Origin: Emergencia sp.
Lineage (GTDB): Bacteria > Bacillota > Clostridia > Peptostreptococcales > Anaerovoracaceae
NCBI GenBank assembly: GCA_022767345.1
Contig: JALEOD010000042.1
Location: forward strand, 105,256 to 169,255
Direction of reading: 5' to 3'
Length of the DNA stretch: 64,000 nt
Within the stretch, counting starts at the first letter, position 1. Each line of letters begins with the position of its first letter. Of the stretch, positions 17,621 through 26,468 are shown piece after piece. The notes beneath the pieces were generated by a model, which was not told the DNA's origin, searched no databases, and saw only the letters and a program-made list of their open reading frames with translations. The position numbers and the translations under genes are program-made.

Positions 17621-17743
17621 GATGATGTCTAAATAAAAAGGCGCTGAACCTCACCCTCCGCAATGAAGCGGCCCTAACGGAATGAAGTTCAACGCCCATA
17701 ACCCTGTGCCCGGGGACACAAGAAACATCATCTTATTGAATTC
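17621..17743 (-). promoter_or_regulatory. structured leader RNA of the threonine dehydratase gene (riboswitch or attenuator candidate)
   Basis: Transcription should start near 17743. The RNA then has GATGATGT (17732-17725) pairing with ACATCATC (17628-17621) as an 8-bp closing stem. Inside, GGCGTTGAACTTCA (17696-17683) pairs with TGAGGTTCAGCGCC (17653-17640), capped by the small hairpin CCGC-TTCATT-GCGG, and followed by TTTTTATTT. The T-run makes the long hairpin a possible terminator. A 26-codon frame runs 17731-17651 but has no ribosome binding site and no Thr or Ile run. I do not recognise a known riboswitch class. Confidence 0.55.
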
Positions 17744-17749
17744 AATAAA

Positions 17750-17778
17750 ATCTTAGCATATCTGATTTTCCATTGCAA
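17750..17778 (-). promoter_or_regulatory. promoter of the threonine dehydratase leader
   Basis: Minus-strand TTGCAA (17778-17773) and TAAGAT (17755-17750) with exactly 17 bp between them. This places the start of transcription about 10 nt before the closing stem of the leader. Between 17779 and 17912 I see only AT-rich sequence that presumably also carries the promoter of the plus-strand gene at 17913. Confidence 0.6.
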
Positions 17779-17912
17779 GCATTTTTCAAATTATTTTTAA
17801 TTAACGCTTTCCGATTAATTTCCAATAATAAATACCATACCTCAATCAATATGAATCTTACGGATATTCTATCCTTTATTGGGCAGACTAATTTTCTGAA
17901 AGGAGTGATTCA

Positions 17913-18110
17913 ATGAAAAAGTTAATCCTTGCAATACTCATCATCGGCGGCATCAACTGGGGACTGATCGGATTCTTCAGATATAATCTGGTCGAAAGTA
18001 TTTTCGGTCCGGATCTGTTCATAGTTTCCCGTATTATCTACGCCATTGTCGGTCTGTCCGCCATATGGGCTATCACATTTTTATTTAATCACGATACCAG
18101 AGAGGGATAA
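17913..18110 (+). CDS. DUF378 small membrane protein
   Basis: A 65-residue protein with two transmembrane helices (LILAILIIGGINWGLIGFF and IVSRIIYAIVGLSAIWAITF). The GGINWGLIGF motif and the YAIVGLSA turn define the DUF378 (YuzA-like) family, whose role is not known. AAAGGAG precedes the ATG and a terminator follows, so it is a single-gene unit. Confidence 0.85.
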   Translation: MKKLILAILIIGGINWGLIGFFRYNLVESIFGPDLFIVSRIIYAIVGLSAIWAITFLFNHDTREG

Positions 18111-18135
18111 TCACAGCCCTCTCTTCTCTTTTTCT
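18100..18135 (+). terminator. terminator of the DUF378 gene
   Basis: GAGAGGG (18100-18106) and CCCTCTC (18117-18123), then a pyrimidine-rich run TTCTCTTTTTCTC. The stem starts within the last codons. Confidence 0.7.
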
Positions 18136-18294
18136 CAACAATATGCTGCTTCTCAAGCCTTATCCTCGCTTCTTTACACGATCGCCTGCCGCTTCACAGC
18201 CGATAAATCATACATTCCTTTTTCTTGCTTTTATCGTATTCACCGAATTTAGCCTCAATGAATATGATAAAGAAAAAAAGAAAGGAGTACCCCT

Positions 18295-19179
18295 ATGTCA
18301 ATATTCAAAGGTTCCGGTGTAGCTCTGGTTACACCTTTTAAAGATGGCAGAATTGACTATGATGCATTGGAACGCCTCATTGAATGGCACATCGCAGAAG
18401 GCACTGATGCCATCATCTCCTGTGGAACTACCGGCGAAGCGTCCACCCTAAGCGCTGTTGAAAAACTGTCCGTCATTGAATTTACAGTACAAAAAGTCTG
18501 CGGCCGCATTCCTGTCATCGCTGGCGCAGGCACCAATGATACATCCCACTCCATGTACTTAGCGAAAGAAATACAATACGCCGGTGCAGACGGTCTTCTG
18601 GTTGTAACCCCTTATTATAACAAAGCTACCCAAAAAGGACTGATTTCTCACTATAATATGATTGCTGATTATACTGATCTTCCAATCATCCTCTACTCTG
18701 TAAAAAGCCGTACCGGTCTCAATATCGAGCCGGAAACTGTAAAAGAGCTGAGCAAACACCCTAATATTGTCGGAATCAAAGAAGCAAGCGGAGATATTTC
18801 CCAGATCTGCCGTATTGCAGCTTTATGCGGAAAAAATTTCGATCTGTATTCCGGTAACGATGACCAGACAATTCCAATCATGTCCATAGGTGGTGTCGGC
18901 TGTATTTCCACAGTTGCAAACATCATTCCAAAAGACTATCATCAAATGACCGAAGATTTTCTGAAGGGCAGATATAAATCTGCTGCGAAACTGCAGCTGA
19001 AAATGGTGCCTTTAATCCGTGCCCTCTTTGCAGAAGTCAATCCGATTCCTGTCAAAGCAGCCTTGCACATGATGGGCAAAATAGAAAAAGAATATCGCCT
19101 GCCGATGTGCGATCCTTCCAATCAGACTCTCTATCAGCTTTATGACGAGATGTCAAAATATGGACTGAAAGTCAAATAG
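18295..19179 (+). CDS. dapA: 4-hydroxy-tetrahydrodipicolinate synthase
   Basis: DapA condenses pyruvate with aspartate semialdehyde, the first step of the diaminopimelate/lysine branch. The 294-residue TIM barrel has the GTTGEAST motif, the catalytic tyrosine in VVTPYYNKAT (about residue 135) and the Schiff-base lysine in GIKEASGD (about 162). AAAGGAG precedes the ATG. It stands alone, ending at a bidirectional terminator shared with rpmF. No lysine riboswitch is visible in the 160 bp upstream. In spore formers its product also feeds dipicolinate. Confidence 0.96.
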   Translation: MSIFKGSGVALVTPFKDGRIDYDALERLIEWHIAEGTDAIISCGTTGEASTLSAVEKLSVIEFTVQKVCGRIPVIAGAGTNDTSHSMYLAKEIQYAGADGLLVVTPYYNKATQKGLISHYNMIADYTDLPIILYSVKSRTGLNIEPETVKELSKHPNIVGIKEASGDISQICRIAALCGKNFDLYSGNDDQTIPIMSIGGVGCISTVANIIPKDYHQMTEDFLKGRYKSAAKLQLKMVPLIRALFAEVNPIPVKAALHMMGKIEKEYRLPMCDPSNQTLYQLYDEMSKYGLKVK

Positions 19180-19195
19180 TACATGAATCAAAAAC

Positions 19196-19224
19196 AAAAA
19201 GAGCAGTCAAAAAACTGCTCTTTT
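19196..19224. terminator. bidirectional terminator between dapA and rpmF
   Basis: AAAGAGCAGT and ACTGCTCTTT form a symmetric stem with A and T tracts on both sides, serving the converging dapA (+) and rpmF (-). Confidence 0.85.
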
Positions 19225-19240
19225 AAACACGTTATGAATC

Positions 19241-19420
19241 TTAAGCTTCAGCTACGACTTCTTTGCCATCATAGTAATTGCAATTCGGGCATACTCTGTG
19301 CGGAAGTTTCGGCTCGTGACACTGCGGACAAACAGAAAGTCCTGGTAATGCTTTCTTCATGTTCGGGGATCTTCTCTTGTCTCTTCTAGCTTTAGATGTT
19401 TTCCTCTTTGGAACTGCCAT
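19241..19420 (-). CDS. rpmF: 50S ribosomal protein L32
   Basis: The 59-residue L32 reads [20 protein letters not shown] at its start. It carries a zinc-ribbon Cys quartet (CPQC at 36-39 and CPNC at 49-52). A GGAGGTG site precedes the ATG. Bacillota usually have a DUF177 gene (yceD) directly before rpmF; here the upstream neighbour is ackA and no DUF177 gene is present in the 92-bp gap. Confidence 0.96.
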   Translation of the reverse strand: MAVPKRKTSKARRDKRRSPNMKKALPGLSVCPQCHEPKLPHRVCPNCNYYDGKEVVAEA

Positions 19421-19512
19421 TGTCTACACCTCCTCGTTCTTCTGGTTCTATGCTAAACAAATAATTTTCGTCAACTCCTAAAGTATATACTTAAACGCTT
19501 TAGATGTCAACA

Positions 19513-20718
19513 TTATTTTGCATATTTCTTTGTAAGATTGTAGGTGTCTCTTGCAATCATCAATTCTTCGTTGGTCGGAATCAGCAGAAGTTTTACTTTA
19601 GAATCTTCTGTGGAAACGATGGTTTCTTTTCCTCTTACCTTGTTCTTGATGATGTCCAGCTTGATTCCAAGATTTCCTAAATCTGTGCAAATCAGTTCTC
19701 TCATGTTCACGTCATTTTCACCAACGCCTGCAGTGAATACGATAGCGTCAACACCGTTCATTTCTGCAATGTAAGCACCGATATAGAATCTTACTTTTCT
19801 AGCGAAAATTTTCAGAGCCAGTGCCGCTCTTTCGTTTCCTTCAGCAACTGCATCTTCCAAATCTCTGAAATCACTGGAAACGCCGGAAATACCCAGTACA
19901 CCGGATTTCTTGTTGAGGATTTCGTTAGTAGCGCCCTGCGGCAGATTTTCTTTCTGTCTGATATAAGTTACGATAGCAGGGTCAATGTCGCCGCAGCGAG
20001 TACCCATTACCAGACCTTCCAGCGGAGTAAAGCCCATGGAAGTATCGATACATCTGCCGTGTTTGATTGCGGATACAGATGCGCCGTTGCCCAGGTGGCA
20101 AGTAATCAGCTTCAGGTCGTTAATGTTTACGTTCAGCATGGAAGCGGCTCTCTGCGCTACATATTTGTGAGAAGTTCCGTGGAATCCGTATCTTCTGATT
20201 CCGTACTTTTCGTAATATTCGTAAGGAATTGCATATAAATATGCTTCAGGCGGCATAGTCTGATGGAACGCTGTATCGAATACACCTACCATCGGTGTGT
20301 TCGGCATTAATTCTTTGCATGCAGCGATGCCGTATAAGTTTGGTGTGTTGTGCAGCGGTGCCAGTTCTACGCACTCTTCCAGCGCTGCGATAACAGCGTC
20401 ATCGATGATAACAGAGTCAGCAAACTTTTCACCTGCATGTACAACCCTGTGACCTACTGCGCCGATTTCATCCATGGATGCAACAACACCATATTCAGGA
20501 TTCTGAATTGCGTCCAGAACCTGCTTAATTGCTTCTTTGTGATCGTTCATAGGAACTTCGGTCTTAACCTTGTCCATTCCAATTTTTTCATGTGTAATAA
20601 CAGAACCGTCCATGCCGATTCTCTCAACCAGACCTTTTGCCAGCAGAGACTCGTTTGTCATGTCTAATACCTGGTATTTTAATGAAGAACTACCACAGTT
20701 AATTACTAATACTTTCAT
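19513..20718 (-). CDS. ackA: acetate kinase
   Basis: AckA makes ATP from acetyl phosphate, the energy-yielding end of acetate fermentation. The 401-residue protein starts [16 protein letters not shown] and shows both family signatures, including [24 protein letters not shown] and [10 protein letters not shown]. The start at 20718 follows CGGAGGATTG. The frame is open another 17 codons upstream, but that part does not match the family. It lies between tmcAL and rpmF, a frequent clostridial order. No pta gene is in the window. Confidence 0.97.
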   Translation of the reverse strand: MKVLVINCGSSSLKYQVLDMTNESLLAKGLVERIGMDGSVITHEKIGMDKVKTEVPMNDHKEAIKQVLDAIQNPEYGVVASMDEIGAVGHRVVHAGEKFADSVIIDDAVIAALEECVELAPLHNTPNLYGIAACKELMPNTPMVGVFDTAFHQTMPPEAYLYAIPYEYYEKYGIRRYGFHGTSHKYVAQRAASMLNVNINDLKLITCHLGNGASVSAIKHGRCIDTSMGFTPLEGLVMGTRCGDIDPAIVTYIRQKENLPQGATNEILNKKSGVLGISGVSSDFRDLEDAVAEGNERAALALKIFARKVRFYIGAYIAEMNGVDAIVFTAGVGENDVNMRELICTDLGNLGIKLDIIKNKVRGKETIVSTEDSKVKLLLIPTNEELMIARDTYNLTKKYAK

Positions 20719-20796
20719 TCCAATCCTCCGTGTTTCTCTTGTTGTATAATCGCTCCAAAAATTATACACCTAAAACCTCTCAAAATCAAGGAAAAT

Positions 20797-21912
20797 TTAG
20801 ATTTCTATATATGGTTTCATAATATAATCCGAGTAATCATACAAATCGCTTTTCGTAATAATGTTATACATGTCCGTAGCCAAAATATCTTTTTCCAATG
20901 TGTCTGCTATCTGCGGACATTCTTTCAGTTCTTTATTGATATTGGTCAGAATCGGCAGAGTCGCACATTCCTTTTTCTTGACCTCCTTAAGGAACTTTGC
21001 GCCCACGTCATCCAGCGCCAGAATTCTGATGTATTTTGCGCTGCCCAATACTGCCTGCTCGTCAATATCCAGCAGAATCTGAGTCAATAGTCTGGATACA
21101 CGACTGTAAGTATAGACTTTGGACTTAATCCTCTCTATGAGCTGTTCCGTAGAAGATACATACCGAATTTCGTTTTTCAGCTTATTGCCAAGACCCTCTC
21201 CTGCGGAAAAAATTTCCTCAAGGCGCTTACTGTCGCTCTGCAAAATCTTAGCGCCAACAAGTTCCCAGTAGGAGCGATCAATTCGCTGAAACTTCTCAGG
21301 ATTTTCCTCTCTCATTTCCTCCCTGATCAAAGTGGCGGACTGATGATAGCCGTAACCTCTGCGTTTCAGAGTATAAGGCTGCATTGTTTTAATCTGTTTC
21401 AGATATTCAATTGCCAGAATATTATTGGGTTCCTTAATCAGATTCTCATCAAACTCCGGCCAGAGTTCCTGCACTGCAAGTTGTCTCGCTTTTGGATAAG
21501 AATGTCCCTGTTTGGTCAAAAACTGAATCTTCTCGTGAATTTCCTCATGATGCGTGTTTAAAAGGTCTGCCGCTTCGAGCAGTGCGGAAAGATCTCCACT
21601 TTCGCTGCCGAATGCAATGGTGTCAATACAGCCAAAACCCTCCAGGACTCCAACACCGCCCTCCGCAAAATATTCTGCACTGTTTCCTGCGAAAACGGCA
21701 GGCAGTTCTACCACCAAATTGACTCCGTTCTTCACAGCATTTTCTGCGCGATTCCACTTGTCAGCTACTGCCGGCGTTCCCCTCTGCACGAAATTTCCGC
21801 TCATGACAGCGACGCAAACATCTGAACCGGTATCTTTCATGGCTTTTTCTATCAGATACTGGTGCCCCTGATGAAAGGGATTGAATTCTGCAATGATTCC
21901 TAAACTTTTCAT
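20797..21912 (-). CDS. tmcAL: tRNA(Met) cytidine acetate ligase
   Basis: TmcAL (YlbM family) forms N4-acetylcytidine at the wobble base of elongator tRNA-Met using acetate and ATP. The 371-residue protein begins with the nucleotidyltransferase motif GIIAEFNPFHQGHQYLI (HxGH), followed by MSGNFVQRGTPA and GSESGD. RNA-binding helices follow. AGAGGTAACC precedes the ATG. It sits between a ylbJ-like gene and ackA; ylbJ, coaD and rsmD in the next 5 kb recall the B. subtilis ylb cluster. Confidence 0.93.
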   Translation of the reverse strand: MKSLGIIAEFNPFHQGHQYLIEKAMKDTGSDVCVAVMSGNFVQRGTPAVADKWNRAENAVKNGVNLVVELPAVFAGNSAEYFAEGGVGVLEGFGCIDTIAFGSESGDLSALLEAADLLNTHHEEIHEKIQFLTKQGHSYPKARQLAVQELWPEFDENLIKEPNNILAIEYLKQIKTMQPYTLKRRGYGYHQSATLIREEMREENPEKFQRIDRSYWELVGAKILQSDSKRLEEIFSAGEGLGNKLKNEIRYVSSTEQLIERIKSKVYTYSRVSRLLTQILLDIDEQAVLGSAKYIRILALDDVGAKFLKEVKKKECATLPILTNINKELKECPQIADTLEKDILATDMYNIITKSDLYDYSDYIMKPYIEI

Positions 21913-21944
21913 TCCGGTTACCTCTTAGTCTTTTCAATATATTT

Positions 21945-22856
21945 TTAGTATACCATAAAACTTCCGAAAGCAAAAGTCAGGATTGCACAAATCACACCAT
22001 GGCTTAACTTCATTACAAACAGCTGGCGAAATGTCACATTACATCCTCTAAGCATGCTCATAGACTGCCCCATGACAGAAAGTCCTCCAAAAGTAACTAC
22101 AAAGGCTGCCAGGGTCGTCTTTACAAGGGGCGTACACTGACACATGGCGAGACTGTTGCATCCCACCGTCATTTCCAAAAATCCTTTTGCTAAGGCCGCC
22201 GCCTCAGCAGTAGGCAGGAAGTTCAGTATTCCGGAAAACTGCAGCAAATCAGTACCAATCATAAAGATGATAATATACGCCAAAATAATGGCAATAGCCC
22301 TGAAGCTGTCAATCATTGCATCGGTCAGAATATTATAGTAGGTGTCCTGTCTAATGAATGTTTTCCGCCTTAGCGCACTGTCCTTTCCAGTAAGTCCACC
22401 GTAAAACAGGCTGTTTATCAGAGCGCTGACATAATGGCAAACTGCAAGGAGCACGCCCAGACCGTGAGAATGCAGAAACTCCACGCCTACAGCACCGACA
22501 AGAAAAGCCGGACCTGTAATCATGCTGTAGCTTAAAATTCTGTAAAGCTGCCTATTGTCAATCATACCTTCTCTATAATAATCCCCTGCCACCCTGGCAC
22601 CCATAGGATACCCTGACAGTACACCCATGACAAAGGGATAAATACTGGGTGAAATCCGATTTACAACGCCGGTATGCTTTAAAAAATTTGCCGCAATAAA
22701 AAACGGCAGCAGCATCGGCACCACAGAATTAAGCCACAGATTGATTGCCTCCTTTGACGCTGCGGCAGTCACTTCCGGATTCATCACCATAATGATGCAG
22801 CACAGTACTGCGCTTCCTATTACAATTCTGTTTTTCTCAAAAAATTTAAAACCCAT
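21945..22856 (-). CDS. ylbJ: YlbJ-like sporulation integral membrane protein
   Basis: A polytopic membrane protein of 303 residues from the ATG at 22856. Two gate-like segments (SVVPMLLPFFIAANFLKHTG; MTVGCNSLAMCQ) and the conserved VMGVLSGYPMGARVAGDYY match YlbJ, a protein needed for sporulation in B. subtilis. The start is uncertain: an ATG 15 codons upstream overlaps the putative divergent promoter, and neither start has a strong ribosome binding site. The lemA-like gene diverges from it. Confidence 0.8.
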   Translation of the reverse strand: MGFKFFEKNRIVIGSAVLCCIIMVMNPEVTAAASKEAINLWLNSVVPMLLPFFIAANFLKHTGVVNRISPSIYPFVMGVLSGYPMGARVAGDYYREGMIDNRQLYRILSYSMITGPAFLVGAVGVEFLHSHGLGVLLAVCHYVSALINSLFYGGLTGKDSALRRKTFIRQDTYYNILTDAMIDSFRAIAIILAYIIIFMIGTDLLQFSGILNFLPTAEAAALAKGFLEMTVGCNSLAMCQCTPLVKTTLAAFVVTFGGLSVMGQSMSMLRGCNVTFRQLFVMKLSHGVICAILTFAFGSFMVY

Positions 22857-22887
22857 AGTAGAGAGTATTCTCGGAGGCTTTCTTTTA

Positions 22888-22906
22888 TGATATAATATCA
22901 TATCAA
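22888..22906. promoter_or_regulatory. TGATAT/ATATCA palindrome in the ylbJ-lemA divergent region
   Basis: ATGATATAATATCATATCAA contains overlapping TGATAT and ATATCA half-sites and a TATAAT hexamer on the plus strand. It lies about 20 bp upstream of the lemA-like start. The half-sites resemble those upstream of the SPFH gene (5903-5934). Confidence 0.35.
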
Positions 22907-22926
22907 CTTTTTTCAGGAGGATAAAA

Positions 22927-23604
22927 ATGGAACTTTATATCATCATAGGCGTCATAGCTGTGCTCTTCGTCTGCTATATTCTTTGCTTTAACAAAGTGCG
23001 CAAACTCCGCGTTAAGGTTGAAGAAGGCAGCTCCGGTATCGACGTTGCACTGGAAAAACGCTTTGATCTGCTCAGTGAAGAGATTGAAGCAGTCAAAAAA
23101 TATCTAAATCACGAGCGTGAGCTCTACAAAGATATCACCGCACTGCGGCAAGGCACTGCCTTAGAAGAAAGAAAACTGGACAGACAGGAACATCTGTCTG
23201 AAGATGCTCTTAACACCATTAATGCAGAAATTGACGGTCATACAAACCGCATGATGCAGCTTCGTAAAGACATGAAACGGCAGAATCTTTTAAATGAGAA
23301 AATCGGTCTGATGTCCGGCATTCACAGAGATCTTTCCGGTATCGGCTCTTCAGTCAATGCCCTTGCAGAACAGTACCCCGTTCTCTATTCCAGCATCTCC
23401 ATGGAGCACTTTCAGAAATCCATCTTCGATGCGGAAGAGCACCTGCAGGCGGCAAGAAGACTTTATAATGCCAACGCGTCTTTATATAATCAGGCGCTTT
23501 CTGTCATTCCAACCCTTTGGGTCGGCAAAATCCACGGCATGAAACCTGCTCCCTTCTACGAAGTGGAAGAATCCAAGAAACAATTTACAGTGAACTTTGA
23601 CTGA
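22927..23604 (+). CDS. LemA-family membrane protein
   Basis: A 225-residue protein. One N-terminal transmembrane helix (LYIIIGVIAVLFVCYILCF) is followed by a four-helix-bundle LemA domain, with EKRFDLLSEEIEAVKKYLNHE and the later YNANASLYNQALSVIPTLW matching the family pattern. LemA proteins are membrane anchored with a large cytosolic or periplasmic bundle; their function is unclear. CAGGAGG precedes the ATG. The next gene, DUF3137, is a recurrent LemA partner and begins 11 bp later. Confidence 0.88.
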   Translation: MELYIIIGVIAVLFVCYILCFNKVRKLRVKVEEGSSGIDVALEKRFDLLSEEIEAVKKYLNHERELYKDITALRQGTALEERKLDRQEHLSEDALNTINAEIDGHTNRMMQLRKDMKRQNLLNEKIGLMSGIHRDLSGIGSSVNALAEQYPVLYSSISMEHFQKSIFDAEEHLQAARRLYNANASLYNQALSVIPTLWVGKIHGMKPAPFYEVEESKKQFTVNFD

Positions 23605-23615
23605 GGAGGGATAAC

Positions 23616-24569
23616 ATGGAAAATCACGAAAATCATATTTCTGAAGAAGCCCTTGAGAAGCTTCGCCGCAAAGCCAAGGTCAGAACTTACGCGACTTACA
23701 TACTGGCTCTGCTGGTGCTGCTTACCGCCATTCCCTGCGCGTACATGCTTTTAGAGGGCGAAGAAGACAACACCATTGTCCGTATTTTGGAATCCGTATT
23801 CGGTGCTGCGGTTCTTTCCTGCGGTGCTTTAGGTCTCTTTTGGATTATTCTGGCAAGAAGTGCATATAACCGTTTTGACCAAGCGTTTAAAATCCGTTAT
23901 GTGCTTCCGCTCATTGAGACACAGACAGGTTTTTCAGATATCCACTACGTGCCGAAAGCTGGCTTTGACTGGGATGAAATCAGAAATGCAGCTGTAGTTG
24001 CCTGCGGCGATAAAAGATACTTTGAAAGCGAAGACCTGCTCATGGGTAATTATGAGGGCGTTCCTTTCAAGTTCAGCGATGTTACCACCAAACGAATGGT
24101 GCATAGAAACAAAAAGAATCGTATTGAAGAAATCTTCAGCGGCCAGGTGTTGGGGTTCAAACAATACGGCTTAAAAGAAAGCGACGGCCATCTGCAAATT
24201 TTCCAAAAAGAGTTTCTTTCTAATATTAAAGGCTGGACCGCAGAGCACAAAATTGAAACCGACAATGCTCTGTTCAACAAGAAATTCCAGATTTTTTCAG
24301 CTGATGAACACAACGCTTACTACATTCTGACCCCGCAGGTCATGGAAAAAATCATCACTTTTTCTGAAGCCATCGGGGAGCAAATTGCCATTGCTTTTCG
24401 CGGCGGCTACATGTTCATTGCTATCTGCCGCGTAAGAAGCATGTTCAATCCTTATGTAGATCAGCCGGTCAGTGAACAAACCAAACTGATTTTGGAAGAT
24501 ATTTCCATCCTGCAAAAAGCAAAGGAAATTCTTATAATGCCTTCAGATACCGATAATAACGAAAACTAA
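23616..24569 (+). CDS. DUF3137 membrane protein
   Basis: A 317-residue protein. Two transmembrane segments at about 25-80 (TYILALLVLLTAIPCAYMLL; VFGAAVLSCGALGLFWIILA) precede a soluble C-terminal domain of the DUF3137 family (FEGV-like NYEGVPFKFSDV; ESDGHLQIFQKEF). Biochemical role unknown. It forms a two-gene operon with the LemA protein, as in many bacteria, and ends at a good terminator. Confidence 0.88.
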   Translation: MENHENHISEEALEKLRRKAKVRTYATYILALLVLLTAIPCAYMLLEGEEDNTIVRILESVFGAAVLSCGALGLFWIILARSAYNRFDQAFKIRYVLPLIETQTGFSDIHYVPKAGFDWDEIRNAAVVACGDKRYFESEDLLMGNYEGVPFKFSDVTTKRMVHRNKKNRIEEIFSGQVLGFKQYGLKESDGHLQIFQKEFLSNIKGWTAEHKIETDNALFNKKFQIFSADEHNAYYILTPQVMEKIITFSEAIGEQIAIAFRGGYMFIAICRVRSMFNPYVDQPVSEQTKLILEDISILQKAKEILIMPSDTDNNEN

Positions 24570-24570
24570 T

Positions 24571-24619
24571 AAAAAGACGAATCCCTGTATCTCAACTAAA
24601 ACTCGGATTCATCTTTTTT
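24571..24619 (+). terminator. terminator of the LemA/DUF3137 operon
   Basis: AAAAAGACGAATCC and GGATTCATCTTTTTT, 13 of 14 paired, right after the stop codon. Confidence 0.8.
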
Positions 24620-24636
24620 ATCTTATTTTCAATTGC

Positions 24637-25197
24637 TTACGCTTCCTGCGGCTCACTTCTCACAATGACCTCATCTTCCCCTTTCTGGGTACGATACGCC
24701 ATCGCCTTGATTTCATCACGGTTACCCTGCAGCACGCCTCCGATTTCCTCAAAAGTCTTCTCAAGATTTGCATACATCTCACCGAAATATTTCAGGTTCA
24801 AATCTTCCATTCTGCCCTGCATATCGTAGAGCATTTTGTCTACATAGTCATAGGTACGCATTTTCAGCACTCTGGCGTACTCCTCAGACTGCATTCTGAT
24901 TTCTTCTGCCAGTTTCTGAGCGCGGAGCGTAATGTCGTCATGTTCTACAAGATAGTCTGCCTGTTTCTTGGCTTCCACGATTACCTTTTCGTATTCGGAT
25001 TTTGCTTCACTGAGAATTCTTTCTTTCTCGTCCTTTACCCACTTAGCCTGCTGCACATCATCAGGAAGACTGAGTCTGATTTCCCGCACAATTTCTAACA
25101 GTTCATTGGCATCTACCATAATTTTGCCTGTCAGCGGCAAACCAGGGGCAGTATCGACGATATCTTCAATCTCTTCTAATAATTCTAATACTGTCAT
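24637..25197 (-). CDS. coiled-coil protein resembling ATPase subunit B/H
   Basis: A 186-residue protein made almost entirely of charged helices (KDEKERILSEAKSEYEKVI; LAEEIRMQSEEYARVLKMR). Genes like this beside coaD and rsmD in Clostridia are often labelled as V-type ATPase subunit H or F0 subunit B because of the coiled coil, but no ATPase genes are here. A DivIVA-like scaffold is an equally fair guess. AGGAGG precedes the ATG; it follows coaD by 13 bp. Confidence 0.7.
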   Translation of the reverse strand: MTVLELLEEIEDIVDTAPGLPLTGKIMVDANELLEIVREIRLSLPDDVQQAKWVKDEKERILSEAKSEYEKVIVEAKKQADYLVEHDDITLRAQKLAEEIRMQSEEYARVLKMRTYDYVDKMLYDMQGRMEDLNLKYFGEMYANLEKTFEEIGGVLQGNRDEIKAMAYRTQKGEDEVIVRSEPQEA

Positions 25198-25210
25198 ATA
25201 ATCCTCCTAA

Positions 25211-25696
25211 TTACTTGCTGTATTTTTCTTTTATCTTTTTTAAAATAATTTCCGGAACCAAGCCGTCAACACATCCATTCAGTGAAACTACTTCTTTTAT
25301 CATGCTGGAGCTGATAAAAGAATATCTCGGGCTTGTCATCAAAAAAACCGACTCAATACCCTTATCGAAAAGACAGGCATTCATCTGCGCCATCTGAATC
25401 TCATACTCAAAGTCTGATGTTGCTCTAAGTCCTCTGACTACTGCATCAAATTGATTTTTGTTGACATAGTCCGCAAGAAGCCCTTCAAACGAATCTACCC
25501 TCACATTATCAAGGTGCGCAGTCACCTCTTTAATCATAGCAACTCGCTCCTCCCTTGTAAAAAGCGGATTCTTATTGGGGTTTACAATCACTCCCACCAC
25601 CAACTCATCAAACATCTTGGACGATCTTGTAATGATATCCAGATGTCCGTTTGTCATCGGGTCAAAGGAACCCGTATATAAAGCTTTCTTCGTCAT
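25211..25696 (-). CDS. coaD: phosphopantetheine adenylyltransferase
   Basis: CoaD makes dephospho-CoA from 4'-phosphopantetheine and ATP. The 161-residue enzyme has the nucleotidyltransferase motif GSFDPMTNGHLDII at its start and the ISSSMIKEV loop near the C-terminus. Its ATG overlaps the rsmD stop by one base, so the two are translationally coupled, as in many Bacillota. Confidence 0.97.
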   Translation of the reverse strand: MTKKALYTGSFDPMTNGHLDIITRSSKMFDELVVGVIVNPNKNPLFTREERVAMIKEVTAHLDNVRVDSFEGLLADYVNKNQFDAVVRGLRATSDFEYEIQMAQMNACLFDKGIESVFLMTSPRYSFISSSMIKEVVSLNGCVDGLVPEIILKKIKEKYSK

Positions 25697-26283
25697 TACG
25701 CCTGTTCCTCCCCGTCATTGCCCTGCATTGCTTCTACAAAAGCTACATGTCTGTAAATACTTACTAAAATCTTTCCGTATTTCTTTTCTTTTACTTTTAC
25801 CAGATTGCCTGCCTGCTGCGGTACAGGGTCATGAACACCGTGTTCTGTTATTATTATACCTTCTTTGTCCAATAAATCAAGTTCATCTATCTGATTCAGA
25901 CATTTTTCGTAAAGGCCATCTCTATAAGGCGGATCGATTAAAAACACCTGGACCTTTTCCCTGATTCTGCCCAGCGCTTTACTGTAATCTCCGGCTAAGA
26001 CCATAGATTTATCCTGCGCATTGCACTTTGCGATGTTTGTTTTTACCAGATTCAGGCTTTCTCTGGAATTATCGCAAAAATAGCAGCGTTTTGCGCCTCT
26101 GGACAGTGCCTCAAGGCCCAGATTACCTGTCCCTGCGAAGAGATCGACGACTACAGCGTCCCAAATATCGTTCATCAAAAGATTAAAAATAGCTTCTTTT
26201 ACTTTATCCGTTGTAGGACGGACATCGTATCCTATCGGCGACTCAAGTCTGCGTCCTCTGTATTCACCGGTAATAATTCTCAT
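25696..26283 (-). CDS. rsmD: 16S rRNA (guanine(966)-N(2))-methyltransferase RsmD
   Basis: A SAM-dependent methyltransferase of 195 residues. It starts MRIITGEYRGRRL, as usual, with the SAM-binding VVDLFAGTGNLGLEAL and the catalytic DPPY in FLIDPPYRDG. AAAGGATTAC precedes the ATG. It is the first gene of the rsmD-coaD-coiled coil operon. Confidence 0.95.
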   Translation of the reverse strand: MRIITGEYRGRRLESPIGYDVRPTTDKVKEAIFNLLMNDIWDAVVVDLFAGTGNLGLEALSRGAKRCYFCDNSRESLNLVKTNIAKCNAQDKSMVLAGDYSKALGRIREKVQVFLIDPPYRDGLYEKCLNQIDELDLLDKEGIIITEHGVHDPVPQQAGNLVKVKEKKYGKILVSIYRHVAFVEAMQGNDGEEQA

Positions 26284-26403
26284 ATGTAATCCTTTCTGAT
26301 TTAAGAATCAGCTTTAACGGAACTGTTTCATATTAACTATAAAATTATATCACAACTTCTCGCTCAGAGCAAACGTTTCTATCAATTAGACAAAAATCCA
26401 ACG

Positions 26404-26442
26404 AAAAAGGACCATCTCAAAATCATTGAGATAGCCCCTTTT
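26404..26442 (-). terminator. terminator of the SASP gene
   Basis: On the minus strand AAAAGGGGCTATCTCAA and TTTTGAGATGGTCCTTTTT form an imperfect stem downstream of the stop codon. Confidence 0.75.
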
Positions 26443-26468
26443 CCAGTGTTAGTTACAACTGATAATTG

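Noticed and set aside
17651..17731. Leader peptide gene before the threonine dehydratase
   Set aside because: No ribosome binding site and no run of threonine or isoleucine codons; the RNA structure is the better-supported reading.
18136..18294. Lysine riboswitch before dapA
   Set aside because: The 160-bp region is too short and lacks the conserved lysine-riboswitch elements.
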